NCBI GenBank assembly: GCA_029238935.1
Contig: JAQZBN010000001.1
Coordinates: 62,001-126,000 of the forward strand
Origin: Herbinix sp.
GTDB lineage: Bacteria; Bacillota; Clostridia; Lachnospirales; Lachnospiraceae
Length of the DNA stretch: 64,000 bases
Direction: 5' to 3'
Of the stretch, positions 18,076 through 27,498 are shown piece by piece. Each line of letters begins with the position of its first letter. Position 1 is the first letter of the stretch. The notes beneath the pieces are model-generated. The model saw only the letters and a list, made by a program, of their open reading frames with translations, did no database searches and had not been told where the DNA came from. Made by a program: the position numbers and the translations under genes.

Positions 18076-20038
18076 GATCTACCGATATAACTTGATCCGT
18101 AATGATAGATAATAATTTCATACCGGCACGAGTGCCTTTCACATATACCTTCCATTCACCTTCCGGAAGGTATATTGTTTTTGCATCTCGATTGGCATTG
18201 TAGATCACAAGAATCTCTTCTGCACTTTCTTCTTGCAAAAATACCACCTGACTAAGACTAAAGGCTATTACATTGGGTTCCATGCCACTTAAGAATCTTA
18301 AGTTTTTACTCATGGTTTCCGCTGTCCTCATCCGAAATAACGGATGCGCTTTACGAAGTTCAATTAAGCCTCTATAATAATGGAATACCTCTGAATGAAT
18401 CGTCCTTAGATCCCATTTTAGACTATTTACACGATCTGAAGATCGATAGCTGTTATCTTCGAATTCAGTACCTTCTTCATTGATCGGTTTACTACGCAGG
18501 AACTCTTCTCCTGCCTGAAAGAAAGGAATACCCTGGGATGTAAGAACGATTGCTGCCGATAATAAATTCATTCGAAGCCTATTTCCCTTACTTTCCCATG
18601 GGGTAGATAATGTCAACTTATCCCACAAGGTTAAATTATCATGAGAAGATACATAGTTGATCGTTTGACTAGGCTGGGCCGCCCAAGGACCACCGGAATA
18701 ATTTACTTTCCAGTAATCAACCTGATCATGCCAGATAGCAGCCGTTACTCCAAACTTGATCGTTTCCTCCATACCTTCCTTGCCGCTGACATACCCTTTT
18801 TCATGTGCTAGAAATACACTTCCTTTGATTCCATCCCTGATATCATCACTAAAAGCCGCAATTCTGGTACTTAATTTCTTCATATTGAATTTCATGGAAC
18901 GCTCCCAATCCGGAAGTACAGAACCACCGCCCGTCCACCCTTCCCCATACATAAGTATGGTAGGATCGATTTCATCAAGTGCATCCCTGATCGAATTCAT
19001 GGTCGTTATATCGTGAATTCCCATCAAATCAAAACGAAATCCATCGATGTGATATTCCTCTGCCCAGTAGAGGATAGAATCTAGCATAAATTTTCGAACC
19101 ATAAACCGTTCAGAAGCAGTCTCGTTGCCACAACCGGAGGCATTGGAAAAATCTCCTTCTCCAGTCGTTCTATAATAATAACCCGGAACTATCTTATTGA
19201 GATTTGAGTCAAAGCTTGCCATAGTATGATTATATACCACATCCATAATTACTCGAATTCCACTTTTATGGAGAGCTTGAATCATCTGTTTCATTTCTTT
19301 TATTCTGACTTCACCATGATATGGATCCGTTGCATAGGATCCTTCCGGAGTGTTGTAATTCTTAGGATCATATCCCCAGTTAAATTGATTTTCGTGAAGT
19401 TTAGTTTCATCTACTGTTGCATAATCAAAAATAGGCAAAAGATGAACATGTGTTACACCAAGCTCGGTCAGATAATCAATTCCTGTCATATCTTTGTAAG
19501 AATTAACAGTTCCTATCTCCGTAAAGGCAAGATACTTACCCTTCGCATTAATTCCTGCGCTACAATCGATGGAGAAATCTCTCACATGAAGTTCATAGAT
19601 GATGGCATCATTCGTTTCGTTAAAGGGAGGACGGATATCATAAGAAAAGCCTTCCGGATCGGTAGAAGATAAATCTACGACCATCCCTCGATCCCCATTG
19701 ACACCGACTGCTTTCGCGTAGGGATCCACTGCTTCCCTTGTCTGTCCCTCAATCGTAACCGAATAAGTATAATAAACTCCATGGAGATTTCCATCCACTG
19801 TCATGATCCAAGTACCAAACTCCTCTTTCACCATCTCATGAGATACATACAAATCAGGTTTATCACCGGTATGAAACAGATTTAATTGTACCCTCTCTGC
19901 TGTCGGTGCCCATAGACGAAAATACGTTTTATCTTCACTCCATAAAGCTCCCAGGTCGTCACCACTATAAAGGTATGATTGCTGAAACTCTTCTGAATTG
20001 TAGTATCTGGTATATTCTGCTATTTTCCAATTCTCCAT
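18047..20038 (-). CDS. pulA: Type I pullulanase (alpha-1,6 debranching enzyme)
   Basis: A 663-residue GH13 enzyme. An N-terminal CBM48-like beta domain (about residues 20-120, with TYFRLWAPTAERVQLNLF) precedes the catalytic barrel. FNWGYDPKNYNTPEG is the type I pullulanase signature. The catalytic residues are the Asp of GFRFDLMG (about 337), the Glu of YGEGW (about 364) and the Asp of NYVSSHDN. There is no signal peptide, so it should act inside the cell on glycogen branch points or imported maltodextrins, fitting the glycogen operon 17 kb away. The start is uncertain: the ATG at 20038 gives a typical length but has a weak ribosome site; a GTG at 20113 would add 25 residues. The 3' end overlaps the nitroreductase gene. 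Confidence 0.92.
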   Translation of the reverse strand: MENWKIAEYTRYYNSEEFQQSYLYSGDDLGALWSEDKTYFRLWAPTAERVQLNLFHTGDKPDLYVSHEMVKEEFGTWIMTVDGNLHGVYYTYSVTIEGQTREAVDPYAKAVGVNGDRGMVVDLSSTDPEGFSYDIRPPFNETNDAIIYELHVRDFSIDCSAGINAKGKYLAFTEIGTVNSYKDMTGIDYLTELGVTHVHLLPIFDYATVDETKLHENQFNWGYDPKNYNTPEGSYATDPYHGEVRIKEMKQMIQALHKSGIRVIMDVVYNHTMASFDSNLNKIVPGYYYRTTGEGDFSNASGCGNETASERFMVRKFMLDSILYWAEEYHIDGFRFDLMGIHDITTMNSIRDALDEIDPTILMYGEGWTGGGSVLPDWERSMKFNMKKLSTRIAAFSDDIRDGIKGSVFLAHEKGYVSGKEGMEETIKFGVTAAIWHDQVDYWKVNYSGGPWAAQPSQTINYVSSHDNLTLWDKLTLSTPWESKGNRLRMNLLSAAIVLTSQGIPFFQAGEEFLRSKPINEEGTEFEDNSYRSSDRVNSLKWDLRTIHSEVFHYYRGLIELRKAHPLFRMRTAETMSKNLRFLSGMEPNVIAFSLSQVVFLQEESAEEILVIYNANRDAKTIYLPEGEWKVYVKGTRAGMKLLSIITDQVISVDPISAVVMMK

Positions 20039-20140
20039 TATTCTAACAGTTACTCTCCATAGAGAGGAACCAATCTCCTTACATTCATCATATGAATCAT
20101 TATAATCATACACTGATTTTTATATACAATGATATCAGGA

Positions 20141-21739
20141 TTATCTGTCCCATTTCTCACAAAGAGAATTTATTTGGTCTGTAAACTTTGCCAAATCCTT
20201 ATTAGCGCCGCCTTTATTATGTGAAATTACTACCATCAGTCGTTTTCCTGCATTAACCAGACGATCAAACACCGTATCAACCCTGGATGATGTTTGCTTT
20301 TTCTGAATTACAACCGGCATTCCTTCTTTTACGCAGCTATTGCTTATTAAATCATATACAGTTCCACTATAGGGTGCAATTGCCTGATACCCAAACTCAT
20401 CCCGTAAGTTCTCAGTAAACATACGGCAAACCATATCGTCACCGTGAACTACAAATACTTTTTCCGGTTTTGGTGTAAAGGAACTTATCCACTTTAATAA
20501 GCCATCCCGATCTGCATGGCCGCTGACTCCGGCTAATTTTTGAATTTCAGCATTCACTTGAATGGTTTCACCAAATAGTTTCACTTCTGTTGCACCATCC
20601 AATATAATCTGTCCCAGGGTTCCTATGGATTGATATCCCACAAATAAAATCGTGCTATTCTCTCGCCAGAGATTATGCTTTAAATGATGCCGTATTCGGC
20701 CCGCATCACACATTCCGCTGGCTGAGATAATCACTTTGCACTCATTATCCGAATTAATTGCTTTTGATTCCTCCGAAGTAACTGAGATTGTTAACCCTGG
20801 AAATGAAATTGGATTTATACCTGCCTCTATTAAATTCAATGCTTCCTGATCAAAATACCCGATCATATTTCGATTAAAGATTTCGGTTGCTTCCACAGCC
20901 AAAGGGCTGTCAACATAAACCTTAAAATTACCATGACCTTTTACTAAGTTATCTGCTTTAATTATACGCAGATAATATAAAAGCAATTGGGTTCTTCCTA
21001 TGGCAAAGGATGGTATTACCACATTGCCACCTCGATCAAAGGTCCTTTGAATGATATTACTAAGGCTTTTCAGATAATCAGGTTTCTCTCCGTGGTTGCG
21101 ATCCCCATACGTAGATTCCATTACCACATAGTCTGCTTTTTCGATATATTGCGGATCGTTGATTAATGGCTGATTTAAATTACCAATGTCTCCGGAAAAT
21201 ACAATCTTTTTTTGTACACCCTCTTCCTTCAACCACAGTTCAATACTTGCAGATCCTAACAAATGTCCGACATCAGTAAAACGCACTTCTATTCCATCAT
21301 AAAGGGTAAACTTTTCCTGATACTGATGGGAGACAAACAATTTGGTCGTAGCGATTGCATCTTCCATCTCATAGATTGGAATATACGGAGTTTCACCAGA
21401 ACGTTTTCCTTTCCGATTCCTCCACTCTGCTTCTACCATCTGGATGTGTGCACTATCCTGTAACATGATATTGCATAAAGATGTAGTTGCACCTGTTGCA
21501 TGAATATGTCCGCGAAAGCCCTGGACATAAAGCATAGGTAATTTGCCCGAGTGATCCATATGTGCATGGGTTAAGAGGATTGCATCAATATCCGCCGCTG
21601 GTACAGGTATTTCCTGATTTTCAAAGGAATCGTGTCCCTGCTCCATTCCACAATCAATTAATAACTTCCTTCCGCAAGCCTCTAAGTAAAAGCAACTTCC
21701 TGTCACCTCATGGGTAGCACCTAAAAATGTTAATCTCAT
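20141..21739 (-). CDS. MBL-fold/beta-CASP metallohydrolase (CPSF-73-like RNase)
   Basis: A 532-residue metallo-beta-lactamase with an inserted beta-CASP domain. The zinc motif LLTHAHMDHSG, the Asp strand GDIGNLNQPL, VMESTYGDRNH, the beta-CASP GMCDAGRIRHHL and the closing VSGHADRDGLLKW are all present. This is the family of archaeal and eukaryotic 3'-end processing nucleases and bacterial relatives that likely act on RNA. It has no signal peptide. The last 75 residues (VVIQKKQTSSRVDTVFDRL onward) form a short extra C-terminal part. GGGAGG precedes the ATG. A terminator is not obvious. The RNA target is unknown. Confidence 0.92.
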   Translation of the reverse strand: MRLTFLGATHEVTGSCFYLEACGRKLLIDCGMEQGHDSFENQEIPVPAADIDAILLTHAHMDHSGKLPMLYVQGFRGHIHATGATTSLCNIMLQDSAHIQMVEAEWRNRKGKRSGETPYIPIYEMEDAIATTKLFVSHQYQEKFTLYDGIEVRFTDVGHLLGSASIELWLKEEGVQKKIVFSGDIGNLNQPLINDPQYIEKADYVVMESTYGDRNHGEKPDYLKSLSNIIQRTFDRGGNVVIPSFAIGRTQLLLYYLRIIKADNLVKGHGNFKVYVDSPLAVEATEIFNRNMIGYFDQEALNLIEAGINPISFPGLTISVTSEESKAINSDNECKVIISASGMCDAGRIRHHLKHNLWRENSTILFVGYQSIGTLGQIILDGATEVKLFGETIQVNAEIQKLAGVSGHADRDGLLKWISSFTPKPEKVFVVHGDDMVCRMFTENLRDEFGYQAIAPYSGTVYDLISNSCVKEGMPVVIQKKQTSSRVDTVFDRLVNAGKRLMVVISHNKGGANKDLAKFTDQINSLCEKWDR

Positions 21740-21883
21740 TTCATTCCTCCCTCATGTTTATGCATACTGAACGTCTTATTTTACTCATATCTTTTTCTTC
21801 TACTCTTATTGTCTATGCTATCTACTATATCAATTTTCTTATATTCAATTCTATCTAATGATTTCTTTATCCCCGGTCACAAT

Positions 21884-22561
21884 CTAATTCAACAGCTGTT
21901 GCAGTTTATTTTCGTTCAATATCTCTATCTCACCCCTGCTTAAAGAGACCATTCCCTCACTCTGAAAATATTTCAACATTCTGGTAACCACCTCTCTGGC
22001 TGTTCCAAGATGATTCGCTATTCTTTCATGGGTGATCGACAGTAACAAGCTCCCCTCGATTGTAGATTGATCTAGCAAAAATCCTGCCAATCTTTTATCA
22101 AAGCTGACAAAGATGGCCTGTTCCATAATCCACATAACTTCGGTGAAGCGAGATGCCATCAATTCATTGGTAAAGGCTTGCACAGCCAGGGATTCCTTTG
22201 ATAATGTACGATAAATTGCAGTGGGAATAAGATAAGCATTCGTTTCTTTTTCCACTTCAATAAATACGTCAAAAGCAATATTTTTTAGTATGCAGGAAGC
22301 GGAAAAGATACATACATCCCGGTCTAAGAGACGATATAACGTAATCTCCCTTCCTGACTCCGAGATAATGTACACTCTAACCTGACCCCGCTCCAATAAA
22401 AACAAACCGGAACAACGGTCAGAAGCACTGGCCATTAACTCCCCTGCTTCAAAATGTTTCATTATCATAGCATCTTTTAGTGTATTACGCTGCGCATCAT
22501 TTAAATCTTTCCAAAAGCTCAGTGTTTCTCGAAAGAAAGTTGTAGTATCCTTTTCCTTCAC
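21884..22561 (-). CDS. Crp/Fnr-family transcriptional regulator
   Basis: A 225-residue regulator with an N-terminal cyclic-nucleotide-binding-type beta barrel (about residues 10-125, GLFLLERGQVRVYIISESGR), a long dimer helix and a C-terminal winged helix (ITHERIANHLGTAREVVTRM). The barrel has two Cys in DVCIFSASCILK but no N-terminal Cys cluster like Fnr, so an Fe-S sensor is unlikely. The sequence is of the type often found beside redox-stress genes in clostridia, and here desulfoferrodoxin and thioredoxin lie immediately upstream on the same strand. The effector is not known. A hairpin lies between it and desulfoferrodoxin, so it may have its own promoter or depend on read-through. Confidence 0.9.
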   Translation of the reverse strand: MKEKDTTTFFRETLSFWKDLNDAQRNTLKDAMIMKHFEAGELMASASDRCSGLFLLERGQVRVYIISESGREITLYRLLDRDVCIFSASCILKNIAFDVFIEVEKETNAYLIPTAIYRTLSKESLAVQAFTNELMASRFTEVMWIMEQAIFVSFDKRLAGFLLDQSTIEGSLLLSITHERIANHLGTAREVVTRMLKYFQSEGMVSLSRGEIEILNENKLQQLLN

Positions 22562-22586
22562 CGATATCCCTCCAAATGAACAAACA

Positions 22587-22613
22587 GGGGCTGTAAATAG
22601 ATTTCACAGCCCC
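22587..22613 (-). terminator. Probable terminator or attenuator after desulfoferrodoxin
   Basis: GGGGCTGT (22587-22594) pairs with ACAGCCCC (22606-22613). On the minus strand TGTTTGTTCATTT follows, a weak T-rich tail. It separates dfx from the Crp/Fnr gene. Confidence 0.55.
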
Positions 22614-22662
22614 ATCAGGTTAAAAATAAATTTACAAGATTTTATGATAGAAACTATCGTTC

Positions 22663-23055
22663 TTATGCCTGTACAATCTCAGTCTTCCATAATCCGTGTA
22701 AATTGCAATATTCAAATACAGCTAAAACTTCATCATTATCCAATGCAAAGATTGCTTTCGGCTCATCCCCAGGCGCAAGACTTTTTCTCTGTCCGCCATG
22801 TTTTGTCTCAAGATAGATCCATTGAATATGATGTTTCTCCTCCATAGGATGAGGAACGCTTCCTACTTCAACCATTACCGTATTACCAAGCATAGTCACA
22901 ACCGGTAAATGTTTTTCAGTTGAAGCTTCGGTTGTATTAGGAATTAATTCTTCCATCTCTTCTTCACAACATATTATGGAAACACCTGCACTGTGAATCA
23001 TTCCTACAATATTTCCACAATGTTTGCATTTAAAGAATTTTTGCTCTTCTCGCAT
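22663..23055 (-). CDS. dfx: Desulfoferrodoxin (superoxide reductase)
   Basis: A 130-residue, two-domain class I superoxide reductase. The desulforedoxin domain has Cys10, Cys13, Cys29 and Cys30 (CKHC and IICCEEEM) for the rubredoxin-like Fe centre I. The catalytic domain supplies His49, His69, His75, Cys117 and His120 (EKHLPV, PHPMEEKH, EYCNLHG) for the Fe(His)4Cys centre II, with the conserved Glu47-Lys48 pair. It reduces superoxide to peroxide without releasing O2, an anaerobe's defence. It sits 101 bases before the Crp/Fnr gene and 107 bases after thioredoxin, all on one strand. The start follows AAAGGAG. Confidence 0.96.
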   Translation of the reverse strand: MREEQKFFKCKHCGNIVGMIHSAGVSIICCEEEMEELIPNTTEASTEKHLPVVTMLGNTVMVEVGSVPHPMEEKHHIQWIYLETKHGGQRKSLAPGDEPKAIFALDNDEVLAVFEYCNLHGLWKTEIVQA

Positions 23056-23122
23056 AGTAAACTCTCCTTTTTTTAATTTGTGTATCCCATCGTTCTTGTG
23101 TAAAAATATCTCTTATCGTAGT

Positions 23123-23152
23123 AAGAGGCAGCTGCAAGAGCAACTACCTCTT
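23123..23152 (-). terminator. Possible stem-loop between thioredoxin and desulfoferrodoxin
   Basis: AAGAGG (23123-23128) pairs with CCTCTT (23147-23152), and the inner arms extend the stem with GU pairs. No T-run follows directly on the minus strand, so it may be an mRNA-end or partial terminator rather than a full stop. Confidence 0.35.
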
Positions 23153-23162
23153 TCATTTTACA

Positions 23163-23477
23163 CTATGCTTCCAACATTTTCAAGATATCCTTTTTTGGCT
23201 TTGCACCGATTGAAGTTGCCGTTACTTTTCCTTCCTTAATTACCATCAGTGTTGGAATACTCATTACTTTAAATGCTCCTGCCAATTCCGATTCTTCATC
23301 AATGTTTATTTTGCCAACTTTGGCTGCTCCGTGTACTTCATCTGCGATTTCATCAACGATAGGTGATACCATACGGCAAGGACCGCACCAGTTAGCCCAA
23401 AAATCAAGTAGCACAGGTTCTTTGGACTTTAACACCTCTTGTTCAAAATTATGTTTTGTTATTTTAATGGTAGCCAT
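23163..23477 (-). CDS. trxA: Thioredoxin
   Basis: A 104-residue single-domain thioredoxin with the redox motif WANWCGPCR (Cys31 and Cys34) and the cis-Pro loop SIPTLMV. It is cytoplasmic and should serve as a general disulfide reductant. GGAGGAG lies ahead of the ATG. No thioredoxin reductase gene is adjacent. Its position with desulfoferrodoxin and a Crp/Fnr regulator suggests an oxidative-stress group. Confidence 0.96.
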   Translation of the reverse strand: MATIKITKHNFEQEVLKSKEPVLLDFWANWCGPCRMVSPIVDEIADEVHGAAKVGKINIDEESELAGAFKVMSIPTLMVIKEGKVTATSIGAKPKKDILKMLEA

Positions 23478-23777
23478 AGTAACTCCTCCTTATAATATTC
23501 TTAAGATTATGTTATTACTATAGCACGGGAATATTTCCTCTTCTGTGATATTGTCACTAAAGATTGTAATTTTTATACCTGAACTCTTACGGTATCAATA
23601 AACTTATAGATAAAACGATATTATTATAAAAAGTTGTATTTTCAGACAGTAAGTATAATTTCATATTGAACAGATAAAAAAGAAGTGGCTAAAGTTCTAA
23701 CCACTCCTTTCGTTTCTATTTATTGCAATACATTACCAAAGCATTGCTATTATACAGTTAACCGAACATTGATAACC
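23478..23777. other. Intergenic region upstream of thioredoxin
   Basis: About 300 AT-rich bases without a gene. GTGATATTGTCAC at 23545-23557 is an inverted repeat (GTGA/TCAC with five bases between) and could be a site for a Crp/Fnr-type protein, upstream of thioredoxin. A terminator of the nucleoside importer operon lies at its right side. Confidence 0.45.
23674..23705 (-). terminator. Terminator of the nucleoside importer operon
   Basis: AGTGG (23684-23688) pairs with CCACT (23701-23705), extended inside by TA/TA after one mismatch. On the minus strand CTTTTTTATC follows. Confidence 0.7.
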
Positions 23778-24731
23778 TCATCGTTCTTCTCGGAAGTAAT
23801 TTACACCACAGCTAGCCGGTTGAGATCCTTCCTTCGTCTTACGCATGGAGGTGAAGATTAAAACGATGGTCGTAATTAAAAATGGAAGCATTACATAAAA
23901 AGCATTCGGGATATGAAGGATATCCTTGGGAACGTAAAATTGCAGTACACTAAATGCACCAAAGATCAAAGACCCTAAGATTGCTTTAATCGGACTCCAG
24001 CTTGCAAAGATAACCAGCGCTACAGAGATCCAACCCTGTCCGTTAACAACACTGCTGTTATTCCAAATACCGCCACCATTGATCAAGGATAAATAAGCTC
24101 CACCAAGACTGCAGATCCCACCACCGATTAAGATGTGAATATATTTTACTAACATTACGTTAATTCCGGCTGCATCTGCTGCTGCCGGATTCTCTCCTAC
24201 ACTACGCATGGTTAGCCCTGCTCTTGTTTTCGTAATATAAATTCCGCAAAGAATCGCTACGATAACAGCCAGATAAACCAGAGGGTTATGGGAGAATAAA
24301 AGCTTACCAAGAACCGGAATATCTCCTAAGAATGGAATTGGCTTTTCTGCCAGGGCTTCCATCAGTTCCGGTGAAAGTTTTGCTGTACCTCCGGGGCTTT
24401 TACTAATCATAATTTCACCGAAAAATTTAGCAAACCCAGTTCCAAAGATCGTTAAAGTAAGACCTGTTACATTCTGATTTGCCATTAAGGTTACGGTAAG
24501 AAAAGCATAAATCAAAGCTGCAAAGACACCAATAGCAAAGGCAGCCAGTAATGCCATAGGCAGGCTTCCGGTATGAAAGCCAACAAAGAAGCTCATAAAA
24601 GCACCCATAAACATCATACCTTCTACGCCAAGGTTTAAATTACCTGTTTTTTCTGTAACGATTTCTCCCGTAGTACCGAATAATAAAGGAGTACCTGCTT
24701 TCATTGCTGCAAATAAAAAATTTAATAACAT
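23778..24731 (-). CDS. Nucleoside-type ABC transporter permease (NupQ/YufQ-like)
   Basis: A 317-residue inner-membrane permease of the branched-chain/BMP group with about nine hydrophobic segments. The opening stretch EIVTEKTGNLNLGVEGMMFM and the later GENPAAADAAGIN are characteristic of the second permease of purine-nucleoside importers. It lies five bases after the first permease gene and forms the transport channel with it. The last gene of the importer operon, it is followed by a terminator. Nucleoside specificity is inferred from family and from the neighbouring xpt gene. Confidence 0.9.
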   Translation of the reverse strand: MLLNFLFAAMKAGTPLLFGTTGEIVTEKTGNLNLGVEGMMFMGAFMSFFVGFHTGSLPMALLAAFAIGVFAALIYAFLTVTLMANQNVTGLTLTIFGTGFAKFFGEIMISKSPGGTAKLSPELMEALAEKPIPFLGDIPVLGKLLFSHNPLVYLAVIVAILCGIYITKTRAGLTMRSVGENPAAADAAGINVMLVKYIHILIGGGICSLGGAYLSLINGGGIWNNSSVVNGQGWISVALVIFASWSPIKAILGSLIFGAFSVLQFYVPKDILHIPNAFYVMLPFLITTIVLIFTSMRKTKEGSQPASCGVNYFREER

Positions 24732-24736
24732 CTTCC

Positions 24737-25822
24737 TTACCTCGCCTTTCTGAATACAAACCGGTATCGTGTAAAGAAATCAAATCCTAATATGAAGAAC
24801 AGGATGATACCCTGCAAAATACCTGATACCGCAGAAGACAAACCAAAGGTACTTTGCATAACGCTGCTGCCCTTTTCCAAGATGCTAAATAGGACGGTAA
24901 CCACAAGAATTGCTACAGGATTTAATCTAGATAGCCACGCTACAATAATTGCTGTAAAACCAACACCTCCTGCAACGCCTTCTCCTAAAGTATAAGCTGC
25001 ACCGGTCGCCTGAGCCATACCGGCAATTCCACAGATAGCACCACTGAAAAACATGGTACGCATTATAATTTTTCGAACGTTCATACCAGCATAGCGGGCA
25101 GTATTAATGCTTTCTCCTACTACACTAATCTCATAGCCATGTTTGGAAAACTTTAAATAGATGAATACGATAATAACCAGAACTAAGCCAATTAACCAAC
25201 CTGCATGTACCCCAAAAATCAGATCCAATCGTGCATTTTCTGTAAAGGAAGCAATTTTAGGAAAACCGGAAGAAGAGGGATCTCTCCAAGGTCCTTCTGC
25301 AAAATATTTTATCATATATAAAGCAATGTAATTTAACATTAAGGTAAATAGTGTTTCATTCGTTCCGAATTTCGTTTTAAAAAAAGCAGGAATTAAAGCC
25401 CAAAGACCGCCTCCGACCATACCGGCTAAAAACATTAAAACAAGTAAGATACCATGGGGTAAATGATCGAAGAATAATGCAAAATAAGTTGCAAAGATCG
25501 CACCCATGATGATTTGACCTTCTGCTCCGATATTCCAGAACTTCATCTGGAACGCCAGCGTGATACCCAAAGAGGCAATTAATAAAGGAATTGCGATTTT
25601 AATTGTTCCTTTTACTGCAATACTACTGCGCCATGCACCTTTCACTATGGTAGCATACACAAGAAATGGATTATGTCCCAGGGCCAGGATGAAAATACCG
25701 CCGGCTATGATCGCTGCTGCAAATGCCAGTACGGATAGCACCATCATCTTACTTACGGATAATTCGGCCTTTTTAATAATTCGAATCAAAGGTTCTTGTT
25801 TCGCTGCTTTTCCGTTACTCAT
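24737..25822 (-). CDS. Nucleoside-type ABC transporter permease (NupP/YufP-like)
   Basis: A 361-residue membrane permease. A basic N-terminal tail precedes about nine membrane segments, and MKFWNIGAEGQIIMGAIFAT and VVGESINTARYAGMNV are signatures of the first permease of this importer class. Its ATG overlaps the stop of the ATPase gene by four bases (25819-25822), indicating translational coupling. It should pair with the downstream permease. Confidence 0.9.
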   Translation of the reverse strand: MSNGKAAKQEPLIRIIKKAELSVSKMMVLSVLAFAAAIIAGGIFILALGHNPFLVYATIVKGAWRSSIAVKGTIKIAIPLLIASLGITLAFQMKFWNIGAEGQIIMGAIFATYFALFFDHLPHGILLVLMFLAGMVGGGLWALIPAFFKTKFGTNETLFTLMLNYIALYMIKYFAEGPWRDPSSSGFPKIASFTENARLDLIFGVHAGWLIGLVLVIIVFIYLKFSKHGYEISVVGESINTARYAGMNVRKIIMRTMFFSGAICGIAGMAQATGAAYTLGEGVAGGVGFTAIIVAWLSRLNPVAILVVTVLFSILEKGSSVMQSTFGLSSAVSGILQGIILFFILGFDFFTRYRFVFRKAR

Positions 25823-27354
25823 CGCGCTGCTCCTCTCTTTGCGGCTGCATCCGTCATCAGTAATCCCAGCTGTTCTTTTGTTGTGGTTTCAGTATCCACA
25901 ATACCGGTGATATGTCCATGACACAATACCATAATACGATCACACAATTCCAGCATAACATCCAGATCTTCTCCAATAAACAGAATTCCTACCCCTTTTT
26001 GTTTTTGTTCATTTAAGGCATCATAAATGGTAAAGGATGAATTAATATCAAGTCCGCGGACTGCATAGGCAGTAATCAACACATTCGGATTTGATTCAAT
26101 TTCTCTTCCAAGAAGAACCTTTTGTACATTACCACCAGATAAGCGACGAACCGGAGTTTCAATATTTGGGGTCGCAATCTCAAGCTTATGTACCAAACGT
26201 TTTGCCAGTTCTCTTGCTTCTTTTTTACTAACAAAGGGACCCTTACCTTCATTGTATCGCTTCAAAAGCATGTTATCTACCATACCCATAGAAGCTGCCA
26301 GTCCCATCCCTAAACGATCCTCAGGAATAAAACTCATACTGATGCCCATCTTAATGATCTCATTAGGCGATTTGCCAACAATATTTTCATTATGATAAAG
26401 AATAGCTCCCTTTTTCACAGGTAAAAGTCCCGCCAGTGCTTCACAAAGCTCCTTTTGTCCACTACCTGCTACTCCGGCTACACCAAGAATTTCACCCCGG
26501 TTCAGTTCAAAACTGATATCCTTAATCGCTTCCAGCCCTTCCTCATTCTTCACGGTCAGATGATGAACCTCCAGAAGGTTCTCATTAAAATCACAGACCG
26601 GATGCTCAATGGATAATTCCACCGGACGACCTACCATTAATTCTGTCAGTTCCTGTTCGTTGGTCTCTGAAGTCTTAACCGTAGCCACACTTTCACCTTT
26701 TCGAAGTATAGTTACACGATCACTGATTTCCATAACCTCTCCCAGTTTATGGGTTATGATAATAACAGCACAGCCTTCCTTTTTCATCTTGTTCAGAATT
26801 TCAAAAAGTTTCTTTGTCTCCTGAGGTGTTAAAACAGCAGTAGGTTCATCAAGAATCAGAATGTCTGCTTTACGGTATAAAACCTTAAGTATCTCAACCG
26901 TCTGTTTTTCACTGACTGACATTTGATTTACTTTTTTATCTGTATCGATTTCCAGTCCAAAATGGGAACTAATTTCTTTGATGGACTTCGCTCTTGATTT
27001 GGATAAAAAGATTCCTTTTCCCTTACTTCCAAGAATAATGTTATCCGCAGCAGATAACGCCTCCACCAATTTAAAATGCTGATGAATCATGCCTATTCCG
27101 AGGCGGATTGCATCTTCCGGAGAGTTAATCACAACCGCTTGTCCATTAATAAAAATAGAACCGCTGTCAGGTCGATAAATGCCTGAAAGCATGTTCATCA
27201 ATGTAGTTTTTCCTGATCCGTTTTCGCCTAAGAGAGCCAGTATCTCCCCCTGCCTTACAGACAGGTCAATTTTGTTGTTTGCAACAACCGACCCAAATGT
27301 TTTCGTTATCCCTTTGAGCTCAATTGCCATCGTTTCTTTCTTACTATTCTCCAC
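25819..27354 (-). CDS. Nucleoside-type ABC transporter ATP-binding protein (NupO/YufO-like)
   Basis: A 511-residue protein of two fused ABC domains. The first has the Walker A GENGSGKTT, the signature QMSVSEKQTVEI and the Walker B ILILDEPTAVLTP. The second half is degenerate: GVAGSGQKE replaces Walker A, LSGGNVQKVLLGRE is the signature and VLITAYAVRGLD replaces the usual Walker B with DEP. This asymmetry is normal for the family. The start is a GTG at 27354; an ATG at 27330 has a weaker ribosome site. It is the only full ABC ATPase in the window and belongs to the nucleoside importer, not to the sugar importers. Confidence 0.93.
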   Translation of the reverse strand: MENSKKETMAIELKGITKTFGSVVANNKIDLSVRQGEILALLGENGSGKTTLMNMLSGIYRPDSGSIFINGQAVVINSPEDAIRLGIGMIHQHFKLVEALSAADNIILGSKGKGIFLSKSRAKSIKEISSHFGLEIDTDKKVNQMSVSEKQTVEILKVLYRKADILILDEPTAVLTPQETKKLFEILNKMKKEGCAVIIITHKLGEVMEISDRVTILRKGESVATVKTSETNEQELTELMVGRPVELSIEHPVCDFNENLLEVHHLTVKNEEGLEAIKDISFELNRGEILGVAGVAGSGQKELCEALAGLLPVKKGAILYHNENIVGKSPNEIIKMGISMSFIPEDRLGMGLAASMGMVDNMLLKRYNEGKGPFVSKKEARELAKRLVHKLEIATPNIETPVRRLSGGNVQKVLLGREIESNPNVLITAYAVRGLDINSSFTIYDALNEQKQKGVGILFIGEDLDVMLELCDRIMVLCHGHITGIVDTETTTKEQLGLLMTDAAAKRGAAR

Positions 27355-27462
27355 AATGTCACCAGCCTAAATTATTTTCATGTTAACAGTTTCTATTTCT
27401 ATTATTTTATACGATGAGGATAGAAAATGACAAGTTTTTTATTTTCTTTTTGAACGCGAACT

Positions 27463-27481
27463 CCCCGCTTAAAAAGCGGGG
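27463..27481 (-). other. Intercistronic stem-loop after the BMP binding-protein gene
   Basis: CCCCGCTT (27463-27470) pairs with AAGCGGGG (27474-27481) around AAA. There is no T-run next to it on either strand. It lies between the abundant binding-protein gene and the ATPase gene, where such hairpins usually protect the upstream mRNA or lower downstream expression. Confidence 0.75.
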
Positions 27482-27498
27482 GGCCCTGTTCCATATAA

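Noticed and set aside
19226..19672. Plus-strand frame of 148 codons inside pulA
   Set aside because: It lies wholly opposite a well-conserved pullulanase gene and shows no start site or homology that I can recognise.
27463..27481. Terminator after the BMP binding-protein gene
   Set aside because: The stem is strong but has no T-run on either side, and the importer ATPase and permease genes follow on the same strand, so it was recorded as an intercistronic stem-loop.
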